Notes under the pieces: model-generated
Databases searched by the model: none
Seen by the model: only the letters and a program-made list of their open reading frames with translations
What the model was told of the DNA's origin: nothing
From: DASSFZ01 sp035283185
GTDB taxonomy: Bacteria > Chloroflexota > Anaerolineae > Fen-1058
Length of the DNA stretch: 64,000 nt
Assembly: GCA_035283185.1 (NCBI GenBank)
Contig: DATEUJ010000075.1
Coordinates: 33,674 to 97,673, forward strand
Direction: 5' to 3'
Program-made: the position numbers and the translations under genes
Shown: piece after piece, positions 16,686 to 26,093 of the stretch
How positions within the stretch are numbered: position 1 is the stretch's first letter
Layout: each line of letters starts with the position of its first letter

Positions 16686-17378
16686 TTAGACACTCAGATA
16701 GAACACGCCGATCAGGCCGGTGAAGTCGGTCAGCGCATGAAAGACTGTCGTCCAGCGGATCGATCCTGTGCGCCAGGCCACCCAGCCGTAAGTCAGCCCG
16801 AGGAAGGTGGCCGACGACACGATCAACAGCGGGTTGCCGGTGACGCTGGTCGGCGCGAGGTGCCACAGCCCGAACGCCAGCGCCGGATACAGGTAGCCGC
16901 GCCGTGCATCGCGTGGAAACAGCGTGAAGTAAGTTCCGCGCCACAGAATCTCTTCCCCGATACCATTCACCAGCGCGATGCCCGCTGACACGGCAATGAC
17001 CGCCACATCTGCGTATGGCAGGCGGGGCAGCATCATCACGAAGAAGCCTCCCAGCACCGGGATGGCCAATAACAGCAGGCTCAGCCACGTCGGACGCGCC
17101 AGTCGGGGACGCCTATCATGGAACATGGCGCGCACACCCGACACGCCGACCATCCCGATCGGGAAGATCAGACACCACACGACCCAGTAGAACAGGAAAC
17201 CCGCGAAGTATCCGGGCTTGAGGCCGAACAGCGCCACGAACCACTGGTAGGCAGCGAAGGTGCTCGCCGTCAGCGCGACCGGCGCGACCAGCAGGGCCAG
17301 TTGCCGATTTCTCAATGCCTTCTCCGGTTGCGGCCGGCTTAACTCGTCTGCCCGGTATTTGAGTATCTGGTCAGCCAC
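16686..17378 (-). CDS. CPBP-family intramembrane metalloprotease
   Basis: This 230-aa polytopic protein has the full CPBP signature: GEEILWRGTYF (Glu-Glu-x3-Arg) and FGLWHLAP with its catalytic His, followed by a third conserved segment near the C-terminus. The family cleaves within membranes or protects against peptides. Substrates here are unknown. It is the first gene of a small operon with a second CPBP gene and a receiver protein. Confidence 0.85.
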   Translation of the reverse strand: MADQILKYRADELSRPQPEKALRNRQLALLVAPVALTASTFAAYQWFVALFGLKPGYFAGFLFYWVVWCLIFPIGMVGVSGVRAMFHDRRPRLARPTWLSLLLLAIPVLGGFFVMMLPRLPYADVAVIAVSAGIALVNGIGEEILWRGTYFTLFPRDARRGYLYPALAFGLWHLAPTSVTGNPLLIVSSATFLGLTYGWVAWRTGSIRWTTVFHALTDFTGLIGVFYLSV

Positions 17379-17410
17379 GGTTCACCTCACATTTGTCCTT
17401 GTCTTCCACA

Positions 17411-17443
17411 AGACCTGACAGGTCTCGGAGACCTGTCAGGTCT
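17411..17443. repeat. AGACCTGACAGGTCT-type palindromic repeat
   Basis: AGACCTGACAGGTCT, CGG, AGACCTGTCAGGTCT forms a perfect 15-bp-stem hairpin, and each arm is itself nearly palindromic. Related copies lie at 26838-26870 and 50066-50098. It sits just after the lipoprotein gene; no T-run follows. Confidence 0.8.
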
Positions 17444-17454
17444 ACACATGATAC

Positions 17455-18378
17455 TTACCGCGTGAACTCGAATGTCGAGAGCATGCGCGAAAGGACGCTG
17501 CTCAGAATGTTGTTGCCCGCCGCCCGCGCCGGGAAGCCACTGACCTCGTCGCGAACCGTCACACGCAGGGTCGCATCGGTGGTATGCTGGAACATGTAGA
17601 AGACTACTGCCGAATCGGGCGGGCCGAACGTCGCCACGCTGACGGCGTAACCGTTGATGGTCTGGCGCTCACCTTCCTCTGGCAACGGGAAGCGCCGCGT
17701 GTATGCCTCTGCGCTGCCGACGCTCACTTCGAGCAGGTACGGCTTGTAGTCTTCGGCCCAGTCCGGCGGCGCGACCGCGATGACGCGCACGACCGGTTCT
17801 TCGAGATCGGGTTGCAGGATCGGCACTTCCTCGGCCTGCCACATCGGTGGAATGCGCATCTGGTAGCCATACACATCGTCCGTGAAGAGCGGCCAGTCGT
17901 CGAGTTCGCTGCCGGCCTTCGCCGAGCACACTATACCGGCGATCTTCCACTGCCCGTCGATGTGCTTCAATTGAAGCGTGAAGGTGTGACCGGGAAAACT
18001 GGTTCGTACCGTGACGGTGGCTTCATCACCGGACGGTGCAACCTTCTCCACCGTGACGCTCTCCGGGACATCCTGCGAGCACAGGAACGGATCGTAGCCG
18101 CCTGTGTCGAACGAAGCGACAATGGCATCCACTTGTGCGATGAAGTCTGGCGTCAGGTACTCGCTCGATTGGTAGGCGCCGTCCACGAGCGGATTGCGCG
18201 GGTTGGTCGGGTCGCCCACGTAGCCAAGATACCAGCCGTAGAAATCCTCGACGACTTGTTCCGGCGGAACGACGCCGGCCGGTGTGGCGGCCGGTTCCGA
18301 AGTCGCCGCGCGCGTCGCGGCGCAGGCGGACAGAGCGATCGCCAGCAGAACAAAGAGAAGGAATCGTTTGGTGTTCAT
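17455..18378 (-). CDS. Lipoprotein with DUF3828/NTF2-like region
   Basis: This 307-aa protein has a lipoprotein signal peptide with lipobox LSAC (Cys19). A Thr/Pro/Ala-rich linker leads to an NTF2-like region (VEDFYGWYLGYVGD to about residue 155, with HIDGQWKIAGI), then a second domain of strands (about 160-300). It is anchored outside the cytoplasmic membrane. Function is unknown. The 102-bp repeat element A lies immediately upstream and is a candidate control region. Confidence 0.78.
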   Translation of the reverse strand: MNTKRFLLFVLLAIALSACAATRAATSEPAATPAGVVPPEQVVEDFYGWYLGYVGDPTNPRNPLVDGAYQSSEYLTPDFIAQVDAIVASFDTGGYDPFLCSQDVPESVTVEKVAPSGDEATVTVRTSFPGHTFTLQLKHIDGQWKIAGIVCSAKAGSELDDWPLFTDDVYGYQMRIPPMWQAEEVPILQPDLEEPVVRVIAVAPPDWAEDYKPYLLEVSVGSAEAYTRRFPLPEEGERQTINGYAVSVATFGPPDSAVVFYMFQHTTDATLRVTVRDEVSGFPARAAGNNILSSVLSRMLSTFEFTR

Positions 18379-18399
18379 TGTCTCAATCTCCTGTCCAGG

Positions 18400-18501
18400 T
18401 ATGCCTACAGCCTAAAGCGAAATCTCCCCGAACGCATCGGGCGTTCGGGGAGAATGTGGGCTGGACGGGCGGGGAGTCTTCGACCTGGTCAGGTGACCAG
18501 G
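18400..18501. promoter_or_regulatory. 102-bp repeated element, copy A (covarying hairpin plus palindrome)
   Basis: This element aligns without gaps to 26094-26195. It contains a hairpin, CTCCCCGAACG / CGTTCGGGGAG around loop CATCGGG (18424-18452), and a perfect palindrome CCTGGTCAGGTGACCAGG (18484-18501). On the minus strand the palindrome comes first, then the hairpin, then the lipoprotein start 22 bp later. Stem differences between the copies are compensated, so pairing seems to be kept. Confidence 0.6.
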
Positions 18502-18576
18502 CCGCTGGATCATGTCCTGCCCGCCCTCAAGCGGAGGCCGTCGTAGGCACGGTATCCAGTTTTCTCGATGGACGAG

Positions 18577-19112
18577 TCAGTGTCCGGGCCCCCAGACGAT
18601 TACAACGACAACAGTTGCCGCGACCGTGAGCAGGAAAGAATAGAGCTCCGCTCTCGGCGAGAGCGCGAACAGCTCGCCGGTGAAGTTCACCATGAAGTGA
18701 AACAGGATGGCCGACAGTGTGCTCCGCCCGGTGTTGTTGTAGATCCAGGTATACAGGATCGAATTGGCCGTGGCCCCTAGCATGAACAGCCAGAAGGACG
18801 GCGAGCCAAACCCCAGGCCATGCTGGTAGGTTCCCCGTACCATTTGAGGGGAATACGCCTGAAATCCACGATCCGCCGCCAGTAATCGCGGCGGCCCTCC
18901 CGATCCTGAGTGAGGTAGGTAAGCAGGATCGCAGCGACGGCCGGCCCCAGCCCGCCGAGGGCATAAGCCACCATCAGCACCGGCGACTCGGTCAGGTTCG
19001 CGCCGGAGAGCGCGGCAGGGATGGTGAACATCCACGACCAGGCATACGCCAGAGCGAAGTACACTCACGAACTTGTGAGTTTCGACTTGAAGATAGGGGT
19101 CTTCGCGTCCAT
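18577..19112 (-). pseudogene. CPBP-family protease pseudogene
   Basis: Reading from the ATG at 19112 gives MDAKTPIFKSKLTSS and then an in-frame TGA. The same frame continues as YFALAYAWSWMFTIPAALSG, a typical CPBP N-terminus. The C-terminal part (SILYTWIYNNTGRSTLSAIL, FHFMVNFTGEL) lies in another frame, and the middle region with the Glu-Glu-x3-Arg motif is missing. So there is at least one nonsense change plus a deletion with frameshift. Not expected to be functional. Confidence 0.8.
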
Positions 19113-19123
19113 CGCGTTCCTCT

Positions 19124-19495
19124 CTAGATGATTAAAGTCGAACTTCTGCTCAACCGGGTGTGTGGCGCTCGATTAATTCGAGGGCGTCTTGCACCCTCGT
19201 CTCGATTCGGCAACGCCGCTTCGATGAGTGCCCGCGCCGCATCCAGCGTGCGCCCATACTGCGTCAGGGGGACATTGATGCAGTGGAAGACGACATCCAC
19301 TCCTTCCAATGCCCGACGCACGTCGGCGACGTTCATGGCATCGCCGGTCACAACTACCGCCGACACGTCAGGCAGCATCCGGTGAAACTTTTCTGCATCG
19401 CGCACCAAGGCACGGACTTGCTTGTCCTCGGCGGCGAGCGCTCGCACGAGCGCACTGCCAATCGCACCAGTAGCGCCGATGATCAAATACTGCAT
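19124..19495 (-). pseudogene. Truncated NAD(P)-dependent epimerase/SDR-like gene
   Basis: The 123-aa ORF starts with a good Rossmann fold: GATGAIGS (GxxGxxG), then RALVRDAEKF and VVTGDAMN, to about residue 93. The last 30 residues (EGARRPRINRAPHTRLSRSS) look unrelated. Family members are around 300 residues, so two thirds are missing and no substrate-binding or catalytic part remains. It abuts the CPBP pseudogene. Probably a relic. Confidence 0.7.
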
Positions 19496-19590
19496 TCGGT
19501 GACCTCCTGATCACTGCAGCGGGTTTTGAAACATTCAATCCTTTGATCCGTTCAACCGGAAAGAACCACGCCAATGCTCACCGGCCATGC

Positions 19591-21420
19591 TCACTCTGAT
19601 ACAAGTCCCGGTACGTCAGGCACCTCGTCGGCGTATAGCCAACCGTCGAAGAACTCATCCAGTTGCTCACCGCTCACTTCTTCCGCCACAGCGATGAAAT
19701 CCTCCGTGCCGGCGTTAGTATGCCGATAGCAGCCTGTATACATTCGCAGAATACGAAAGAATGTCTCGTCACCGACGCGCAGCCGCAGGGCGTGCAGCGT
19801 CAGCGCCCCCCGCCGATACACTCCGGGATTCAGCAGCCGATCGGGCGTCGGCGCGCCGGGCGGCGTCATGACCGATTGGAGGACGTCTTCGCCACGCGCG
19901 TCGTAAGCCAGGATGGTGACCAATGCCTCGAAGGCCTGCCGCCCGGTCGTGTGCTCTGCGCCCGGCGATTCCAGCAGCACGATGACTTCCTCTCCGGACA
20001 GGTTGCGGTCCGGCAGCGCGCGCAGCGCTGCCACCACCTGATCGCGAGACAGCACCCGAGCGCCGCCCGGCTGAGGATCGGCTTGAAGGGTTTCGAGCGG
20101 TTCCAGGATGGCGTCAGGGTTGCCGAGCAGACCCAGTATCTGCTCACTGGACAGATCGTTCACGTTCAACATGCGCAGCAATGCCAGCACCTGGGCACCC
20201 GACAGGTCGTCAAACGGCGTCTCTCCCCGCACGAAACTCCCGCCTGAGGCAACTTCTTGATACGTTCGTCGAACGACCTAGTCGTACACCACCGGTCCGG
20301 CCGTGTGCTCCAGCCACAGCCAGCCCGCGTAGGTAGCGAAGCCTTCGTTGAGCCAGATGTCCGACCAGCGCATCAGGCTGACGCTATTTCCAAACCACTG
20401 GTGCGCGAGTTCGTGTGCCGCGATGATCTCGGCGCGGTCTTCCGGCGGCAGACGGTCGTCCATCGCCGCCAGGTCTTCCAGCAGGTGCCCCGTCAACACC
20501 GTCATTGTCTGCGCTTCGAGTCCACCGTGCCCCTCTCCGCCGACCACGGCCACGCCGTATGCCTCGAACGGATACGCCCCGAAGCGCTCGCTAAAGAATG
20601 CGATCATGTCCGCCGTGCGATCCAGGATCGCCGAGGCCACATTCGCGAAGCCCTCCGAAACGTAATGGCGAATCGGCAGGCCACCTGGCCCCACTGCTTC
20701 CTGAACGATGAACCGGCCGACGTTGACCGTGCTCAGATAACTCGCCATCGGGTCGCGCGCTTCCCAGACGTAGGTGACGACGTTGCCGTGCTTGATCGTT
20801 TGCTTCAGCACGCCGTTGGCGGCGACGAGATATGGTCGAGGCACCGTGATGCGAAAGGTGTACGTCGCCTTGTCGGATGGATGCGCATTGACCGGGTACC
20901 ACGTCGGCGCGCCGGAGGGTTCGCCGTTCATCACGTAAGCGCCATCCGCGTGGAACGCCCAGCTGAGATCGAACGGAGCATCGTCCAGTTCAACACCCTC
21001 GCCCGGTGTGCCGTGATACGCGACGACCGTGGTGAACGTTTCAGCGGCGCGCAGCGGCTCGCTGGGCGTAATGGCGAGCTCCCAACCAGAACGACTGTAC
21101 ATCGATGGCGTGCCGTTCACCGTGACGGCATCGATCTCGAAACCGGCGAAGTCGAGATTGAAAGCGCTCATGTCTTGCGTCGCCTGCGCTTCGATCGTCG
21201 CCGTGCCCAACAGCGTCTGGCGCGCCACGTCGACGGACAGTTCCAGCGTGTAGTGCTCGACGTCGTAGCCGCCATTGCCCAGGCCGGGATAGAACGGATC
21301 GCCGGCGCTGTCTGCACCGGGCCTGGGTGTCGATGCCGGCTGGCAACAGACCAAGATCGCTACCGCGGCGAGAATGCCCAGTCGACCGACCACACCACTG
21401 ATGCGATGCTTGTTGCTCAT
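19591..21420 (-). pseudogene. M1-family aminopeptidase interrupted by an in-frame TAG
   Basis: A 609-codon reading frame is broken by one TAG at 20278-20280. The first 380 codons encode a lipoprotein-like signal (ILVCC), the GGLEAQ substrate motif (299-304), zinc ligands His336, His340 and Glu359 (HELAHQWFGN...NEG), and the catalytic Glu337. The same frame continues after the stop with the M1 C-terminal part (RRGALTLHALRL, FFDGWLYADEVP). This half carries four short repeats of the form LSxxQVxxLL near residues 405-500. If the stop is real, a protein with the zinc site but no C-terminal domain would result. Readthrough or a sequencing error are alternatives. Confidence 0.82.
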
Positions 21421-21440
21421 GCCCGACTCTCAAAAAAGAC

Positions 21441-22928
21441 TCAGTAGTTGCTCGCGTACGTGTCGTCCAAGACCCTGGTCATGACCGAGGCGAACGCCGC
21501 CGGTTCCTCGAACAAGGGCCGATGGCCCGAATGTTCGAAGATGGTCATCTCCTTTGACGGCGCTTCGAGCATTTCGAACCACTGTTTGGCCAGGACAGCC
21601 CGGCCCCTGGCTTCGTGCTTACCGATCACGATGTACACGGGGACGTCGAGGCTGGTCACGTAGCTTCGGAAGTCAATGTCCTGTAGCTGGGGGTAGAGGA
21701 CCGAGAACGTGTCGAGAAAGGCCCGCAATCCGTTAATCCGGTCCATCAGCGAGTTTTCAGGCACGAACAGGTTGCCCGGCATCTCCTTGCTCGTGTCCAG
21801 CTCCGGGTAGGGGTTCCAGTCGTGCTCATGAGAGATAGCTGGCTCGTAGTCGAGGAGGTCCTCGTAGGGCGGTGGCCCGTTCTGGCGCAATGTGTCGGCA
21901 AGAGCATCGTTGCCGGTGCGTTCCGCCCATGCCAGGGTATCCTCGTAGAACATGATGTCGGTTTCCCGCTGGCTGACCATCTGCCCGGTGCCCACATAGG
22001 CGTGGAACAGCTCAGGGTGCTGTTGCAGGGCGAGCACCCCGAGGGTGGTGCCCCAGGAGTTGCCGACCAGGTAGATCTTGTCCTGACCGAACCGCTGCCG
22101 CAGGTAGTTGGTCACCTCGATGGTATCGGCCACCATCTGCTCGAGGGTCAGTGTCTCCACCGGGTCGAGGGCCGAATAGGACTTGCCCGCGCCGCGTTGC
22201 TCCCAGGCGACGACGACGAAGTCCTGTTCCAGCCCGACGTCGGCGCGCATGGCGCCGAGGTCGGTGCCGCCAGGCCCGCCGGCCAGGTACAGCAGGACGG
22301 GGTTGTCGATGCTCCTCCCCCGGATCATCAGCGCCTGGTCATGACCGCCGATTGGGACGGTGATCAACTCGGCGATGCTGCCGGGCAGTAGTTCGCCGTC
22401 GGGACCGACGATCGGATGAGTGGTGGCAGGACGGGCGACCAAGACGGCAACCCCTATCAGTGCCAGGGTGGCGAGACCGGTGAGCGTCCAGCCGGCGATT
22501 CCCATGCCGGCCGACGCCTCTCTCCCAAGACGGGCCGCAAGCCAGACGCCGTAGACGGCGCCCAGGATCATCGGCGCCAGGACGAGCACACCGTGAACCA
22601 GGCGTCCTACGACGAACGCGATGACGCCGTAGGTCGAACCGAGGTGAATGCCGTCGACGGTGGGACCACTGACCCCAAGCCGGGCGAGTTCGAACACAAC
22701 GGCAAACACCGCCGGTGTGACAAGCATGCTCCAACGGCTGCCCATGACGAGACCGGCTAGCATACCAATAACGAGGGCTGCCGCCATCGACGTGAGCGCC
22801 TGGGGCGTTGTTATCGGGCCGCGAGGGGTGAGCCAGGCGCTGATCAACCCGGCACCGGCCGCTATCCCCACTGCGATGGCGAGTCCTATTCGCCAGTCCG
22901 ACCAGAACGACTCGAATACTGTGCGCAT
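21441..22928 (-). CDS. Membrane-anchored alpha/beta hydrolase (proline iminopeptidase-like)
   Basis: This 495-aa protein has an N-terminal membrane region with four or five hydrophobic segments (about residues 12-165) and a C-terminal alpha/beta hydrolase domain. The oxyanion element is LAGGPGG, the nucleophile elbow is GNSWGTT, and the catalytic His is in EHSGHRP. The HGGPG-like motif suggests proline iminopeptidase or a related S33 peptidase. The hydrolase domain probably lies outside the membrane. It is 20 bp upstream of the M1 aminopeptidase gene, so both would be peptidases of one operon. Confidence 0.85.
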   Translation of the reverse strand: MRTVFESFWSDWRIGLAIAVGIAAGAGLISAWLTPRGPITTPQALTSMAAALVIGMLAGLVMGSRWSMLVTPAVFAVVFELARLGVSGPTVDGIHLGSTYGVIAFVVGRLVHGVLVLAPMILGAVYGVWLAARLGREASAGMGIAGWTLTGLATLALIGVAVLVARPATTHPIVGPDGELLPGSIAELITVPIGGHDQALMIRGRSIDNPVLLYLAGGPGGTDLGAMRADVGLEQDFVVVAWEQRGAGKSYSALDPVETLTLEQMVADTIEVTNYLRQRFGQDKIYLVGNSWGTTLGVLALQQHPELFHAYVGTGQMVSQRETDIMFYEDTLAWAERTGNDALADTLRQNGPPPYEDLLDYEPAISHEHDWNPYPELDTSKEMPGNLFVPENSLMDRINGLRAFLDTFSVLYPQLQDIDFRSYVTSLDVPVYIVIGKHEARGRAVLAKQWFEMLEAPSKEMTIFEHSGHRPLFEEPAAFASVMTRVLDDTYASNY

Positions 22929-23008
22929 GATAAGCCTCTTTCTTTCATTGATGAGCCAGTGCCGCCCAACGGCGTATTGGGCGGCTGGAGCTACCCAGGC
23001 TCGCCCGG

Positions 23009-24283
23009 TTAGGACGGAGCCGACTGAAGTCTCGGAGCCAAGCTAGTTGCCCAGGCGCGGATTGCAGTCCAGTCCCTAATGTCGCTTGCTGGCTCCTTGC
23101 CGGCCATCTTGTTGAGGGGGAAGCCAAGCTTCGCAGGGTCGTACTTGCCGCCAAACATCTCGAGTGCGATAGGCTTGAACCAAGGGTGCTTCGCGAGCTC
23201 CTTGTCGAGCTGAGAGCGCGAGTCTTCCCATTCCTTCTCGTCGTGGGGGTCGTGCACTGGGCCGAGTGCGAACACCGCCACGGGCCGTTCCACTAGCTCT
23301 CGACGGTGGCGAGAAAGGAAGCCAAGCGCATCCTTGTGCCAATGGAACATGAAGAGCGGCGCCCCCAATACAACCGCCCTGTACCTTGCGAGTGTACGCA
23401 CTTTCCGCATGGGCTGAATATCTACTTCAAGCCCACATTCGCGCAGCGTCGCCGCGACTGCCTCGGCAACTTCCTGCGTTGAACCGTAACGGGTGGCATA
23501 GGCTACAAGCACTGAAGCTGACATGTTACCTCCTGGTTGTTTGGGAAGCGTCTTTCCTTCGAGACGCCTTAGCTGGTAGAGCCTCCAACCGACCAAGACA
23601 AACCATATCACCAGGAACAGGGCATTCGGAAGAATCACGAGGAGCGCGACAATTGCCGATGTCGTCAGAGCTTGTCTGAGATAATCGGCCAATGACAGTG
23701 CATATGCCAGAATTCCCACATAGGCGGTTAACCTGCTGAAGGATTTGCTCTGGAACATGACCGATGAGACTATCAGGCCCGCAACGGACACCAGGAAGAG
23801 GCCCATGTTGAAACCACCAACGGCGCGTTGGTTTGTATTGGCCAGCAGTGCCTGCCCTGCCGCCAAGAACGTTGATCTCTCCGCGTCTGTCGTCGCAGCC
23901 GCGTACTGGTTGCTGAGGGAAAGCATGGCGAAGGGATTATTCGTTGCGAGAAAGATCCCAATCCCCAGGAGGGCAAAGGTCAGAGCGATTACCATAAGGC
24001 CTTGATTGGCTTTTCTGAGCACAACGTAGAGGGCGAGAAATACTATAATGAACATGACGTACATCGGAACTTCCAAACCCCAAAAGTCCAGAAGTCCGAT
24101 GAGCTTATTTCTTTGGAACAGCGTGAACCAGCCGCTTACCGTGCCAGGTTGCGGATAGAAAGCGAGACCAATAACCTCGCTCAGGGTTAACACTGCCACG
24201 ATCAAGGCTGCCGCGCCGCCGAGTTTGTAGAGGCTCTTATAGGTGGAGTCGGCGGTATCGGCATTATTAACTTGATCCATCAT
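23009..24283 (-). CDS. DUF4386-like membrane domain fused to a flavodoxin domain
   Basis: This 424-aa ORF combines two parts. Residues 1-245 are a polytopic region with about six helices like DUF4386 proteins. Residues 254-424 are a flavodoxin-like domain of the protoporphyrinogen-oxidase HemG type (MSASVLVAYATRYGSTQEVA at its start). The junction codes GGNM from AGGAGGTAACATG, a perfect Shine-Dalgarno plus ATG at 23524, so the second domain looks like a once separate gene now in frame. Both a fusion and a separately started 171-aa flavodoxin are possible. It overlaps the upstream gene by 17 bp. Confidence 0.82.
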   Translation of the reverse strand: MMDQVNNADTADSTYKSLYKLGGAAALIVAVLTLSEVIGLAFYPQPGTVSGWFTLFQRNKLIGLLDFWGLEVPMYVMFIIVFLALYVVLRKANQGLMVIALTFALLGIGIFLATNNPFAMLSLSNQYAAATTDAERSTFLAAGQALLANTNQRAVGGFNMGLFLVSVAGLIVSSVMFQSKSFSRLTAYVGILAYALSLADYLRQALTTSAIVALLVILPNALFLVIWFVLVGWRLYQLRRLEGKTLPKQPGGNMSASVLVAYATRYGSTQEVAEAVAATLRECGLEVDIQPMRKVRTLARYRAVVLGAPLFMFHWHKDALGFLSRHRRELVERPVAVFALGPVHDPHDEKEWEDSRSQLDKELAKHPWFKPIALEMFGGKYDPAKLGFPLNKMAGKEPASDIRDWTAIRAWATSLAPRLQSAPS

Positions 24284-24713
24284 TTTCAGTCATCCTTTCC
24301 CTTTTTGTCCAATAAGCAACCAGCGTCGCCGCCCAACTGGTGATACGCGGCCTCAGCCAGAGTAACAGCAGGATAACGATGTTGACAATGGCGCCGGCGG
24401 AGGCAACACGCCAATCCAGGAGAGTGAGCATGAGCGAAAGCAGAGTCGCTGCCATCAGCACGGACTGCCACCGATTCCGGCGCGCCAGCCACGCGATTGC
24501 GGCAAGCACAAACCCAATGCCCGCGACGGCCCACAACAAGCCGAAAACCCACATGCCGCGCTCGCCCAGATCCCAGCGGCCATCGAGCAGGATGGTCTTG
24601 TATTCCAATCCCTGGACTTCGCCCAGCTTCATGTAGACGACCGCGCCCATTAAGTGGACGAGGCCATGTAAGATAAGAACAATTGACGTGAAGATGGTAA
24701 CGATTCTTGACAT
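24267..24713 (-). CDS. Small four-helix membrane protein
   Basis: This 148-aa protein has four hydrophobic helices (about residues 5-27, 53-76, 82-100 and 106-120) and a basic C-terminus. I do not recognise the family. Its end overlaps the start of the DUF4386-flavodoxin gene, which implies co-translation. A TATAC-rich stretch and AAGGAG before the ATG support the start. Confidence 0.75.
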   Translation of the reverse strand: MSRIVTIFTSIVLILHGLVHLMGAVVYMKLGEVQGLEYKTILLDGRWDLGERGMWVFGLLWAVAGIGFVLAAIAWLARRNRWQSVLMAATLLSLMLTLLDWRVASAGAIVNIVILLLLWLRPRITSWAATLVAYWTKRERMTENDGSS

Positions 24714-24736
24714 GACCTTCTCCTTGTATACAACTC

Positions 24737-25546
24737 TTATGGGCCCTTCGCCCGAATGTATTTTTCCACATCCACGTTGTAGACCACTTCCTCAACCGTG
24801 AAGACCGCCCAGGGGGAACCCTCATCAAACCAGGTGAGCGCGGTGACCATGGGGATCGTGCTTCCATTGACGGCGCTCCATTCCTCAACTGCATTGAGCC
24901 AAAGAGTCTTATCACGACTGTCATGTTCTTTGTAGCGCATGGATTCCATCAAGCGCAGCAAACCGCTCTCCGGATCGAAGCGCGCTGCAAAACGTTCCTG
25001 CGTCTTTCCGAAAGGCACTGCCAGAACAGCCGTATCTTCATCAACAGGCTCCCACCGTGCCTGCGAATCTGTAATCCATACGGATGGCATCCAAATGGTT
25101 TCAGCCCACAGCGCCAGGTTGGCGCCCTGGTCCACCTTTGGGCCCTCGCTCACGCCAAACGGCAGTTCCAGGCGGCAGGTGCCGTCCAGAAAGTGTTCGT
25201 TGACCTTCATCAGCGGCACGCCGAAGAAGGTGGCTTCGATGTAATGGCGATAGTCTTTGCCGGCATCATGCGTGAAACGAAACCGCGTCGGAAAGGTGAT
25301 ACCCTTTACCCGCAGATGACCCCGCCCGCTGATGACCGCAGACTCGATCAGCGGCACGTCCTCGCCGTAGATCCGACGGTAGAAGCGCTCCACAGGCGCA
25401 GGCAAGCCATCGGGCAGAGGCACGTTTTCCAGCGTTGGGGTCTGCTGGGGAAACGCAGGAAAGGGAGCAGGTTTGATCCGCAATCCCAGCCAACCCAGGA
25501 AGATGAGGAGAGCAAGGATACCTACAAGGATGATAATGATCGTCAC
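24737..25546 (-). CDS. DUF6544-like protein with one membrane anchor
   Basis: This 269-aa protein has a single N-terminal transmembrane helix (residues 2-22) and a soluble domain with many strands (PAPVERFYRRIYG, then GRGHLRVKG). The layout resembles the DUF6544/DUF6920 family, which is uncharacterised. The domain probably lies outside the membrane. It stands between two flavodoxin-type genes in the same operon, with 16 bp to the upstream one. Confidence 0.7.
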   Translation of the reverse strand: MTIIIILVGILALLIFLGWLGLRIKPAPFPAFPQQTPTLENVPLPDGLPAPVERFYRRIYGEDVPLIESAVISGRGHLRVKGITFPTRFRFTHDAGKDYRHYIEATFFGVPLMKVNEHFLDGTCRLELPFGVSEGPKVDQGANLALWAETIWMPSVWITDSQARWEPVDEDTAVLAVPFGKTQERFAARFDPESGLLRLMESMRYKEHDSRDKTLWLNAVEEWSAVNGSTIPMVTALTWFDEGSPWAVFTVEEVVYNVDVEKYIRAKGP

Positions 25547-25562
25547 GTTCTCGCCTCATTCC

Positions 25563-26063
25563 TCAGCGCATCGGCGATGGCCGAGGCCCATGCGGTGATG
25601 GCACCCAATCCCGGAAGTCGCCGAGCGGGGCCTTGATGCCCTTGACGATCAGTCTCTCGGGCAGGCTGAGTTCCTTCATGTCCAGCGCGCCGTGGAAGAA
25701 GGCGATGTCGCGGGGCCGGATGTGGTCGGCGATGGGTTGCAGCGCTTCGGGGAAGCGAAAGCCTTTCATCAACTCGACTGGATCGCCCTCGCCCGTCGGG
25801 CCGCTCGAAAAGAGCCACACCGGCCGCTCGGCCAGCGTCTTCTCGCTGGCCTCCAGGAACGTCGCCGCCTCCTGGCGCCATTGGCCGGCGTACACCGCGC
25901 TGCCAAACACAACTGCCTGGTACGGGGTCACGTCGCTGACGCGATCCGCAGGCAGCACGTCGGCACGCAGACCTGCTTGACGAAGCACTTGACCAATCTT
26001 CTCGGCAATCTCCTCCGTTGCGCCGTGCTTGCTGGCGTAGGCCACCAAGATTCTCTTGTCCAT
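25563..26063 (-). CDS. Flavodoxin-domain protein (HemG-like)
   Basis: This 166-aa protein begins MDKRILVAYASKHGATEEIA, with the FMN phosphate-binding loop SKHGATE. The later WLFSSGPTGEGDP segment fits the second FMN contact of menaquinone-dependent protoporphyrinogen oxidases and related flavodoxins. The start at 26063 is preferred because GGAGG lies six nt upstream; an ATG at 26096 lacks a site. Repeat element B sits in its leader. It may move electrons in a membrane-linked redox step, which is inference. Confidence 0.88.
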   Translation of the reverse strand: MDKRILVAYASKHGATEEIAEKIGQVLRQAGLRADVLPADRVSDVTPYQAVVFGSAVYAGQWRQEAATFLEASEKTLAERPVWLFSSGPTGEGDPVELMKGFRFPEALQPIADHIRPRDIAFFHGALDMKELSLPERLIVKGIKAPLGDFRDWVPSPHGPRPSPMR

Positions 26064-26093
26064 CACGTTCCTCCGTTCAAGTTTGAGGTCACT

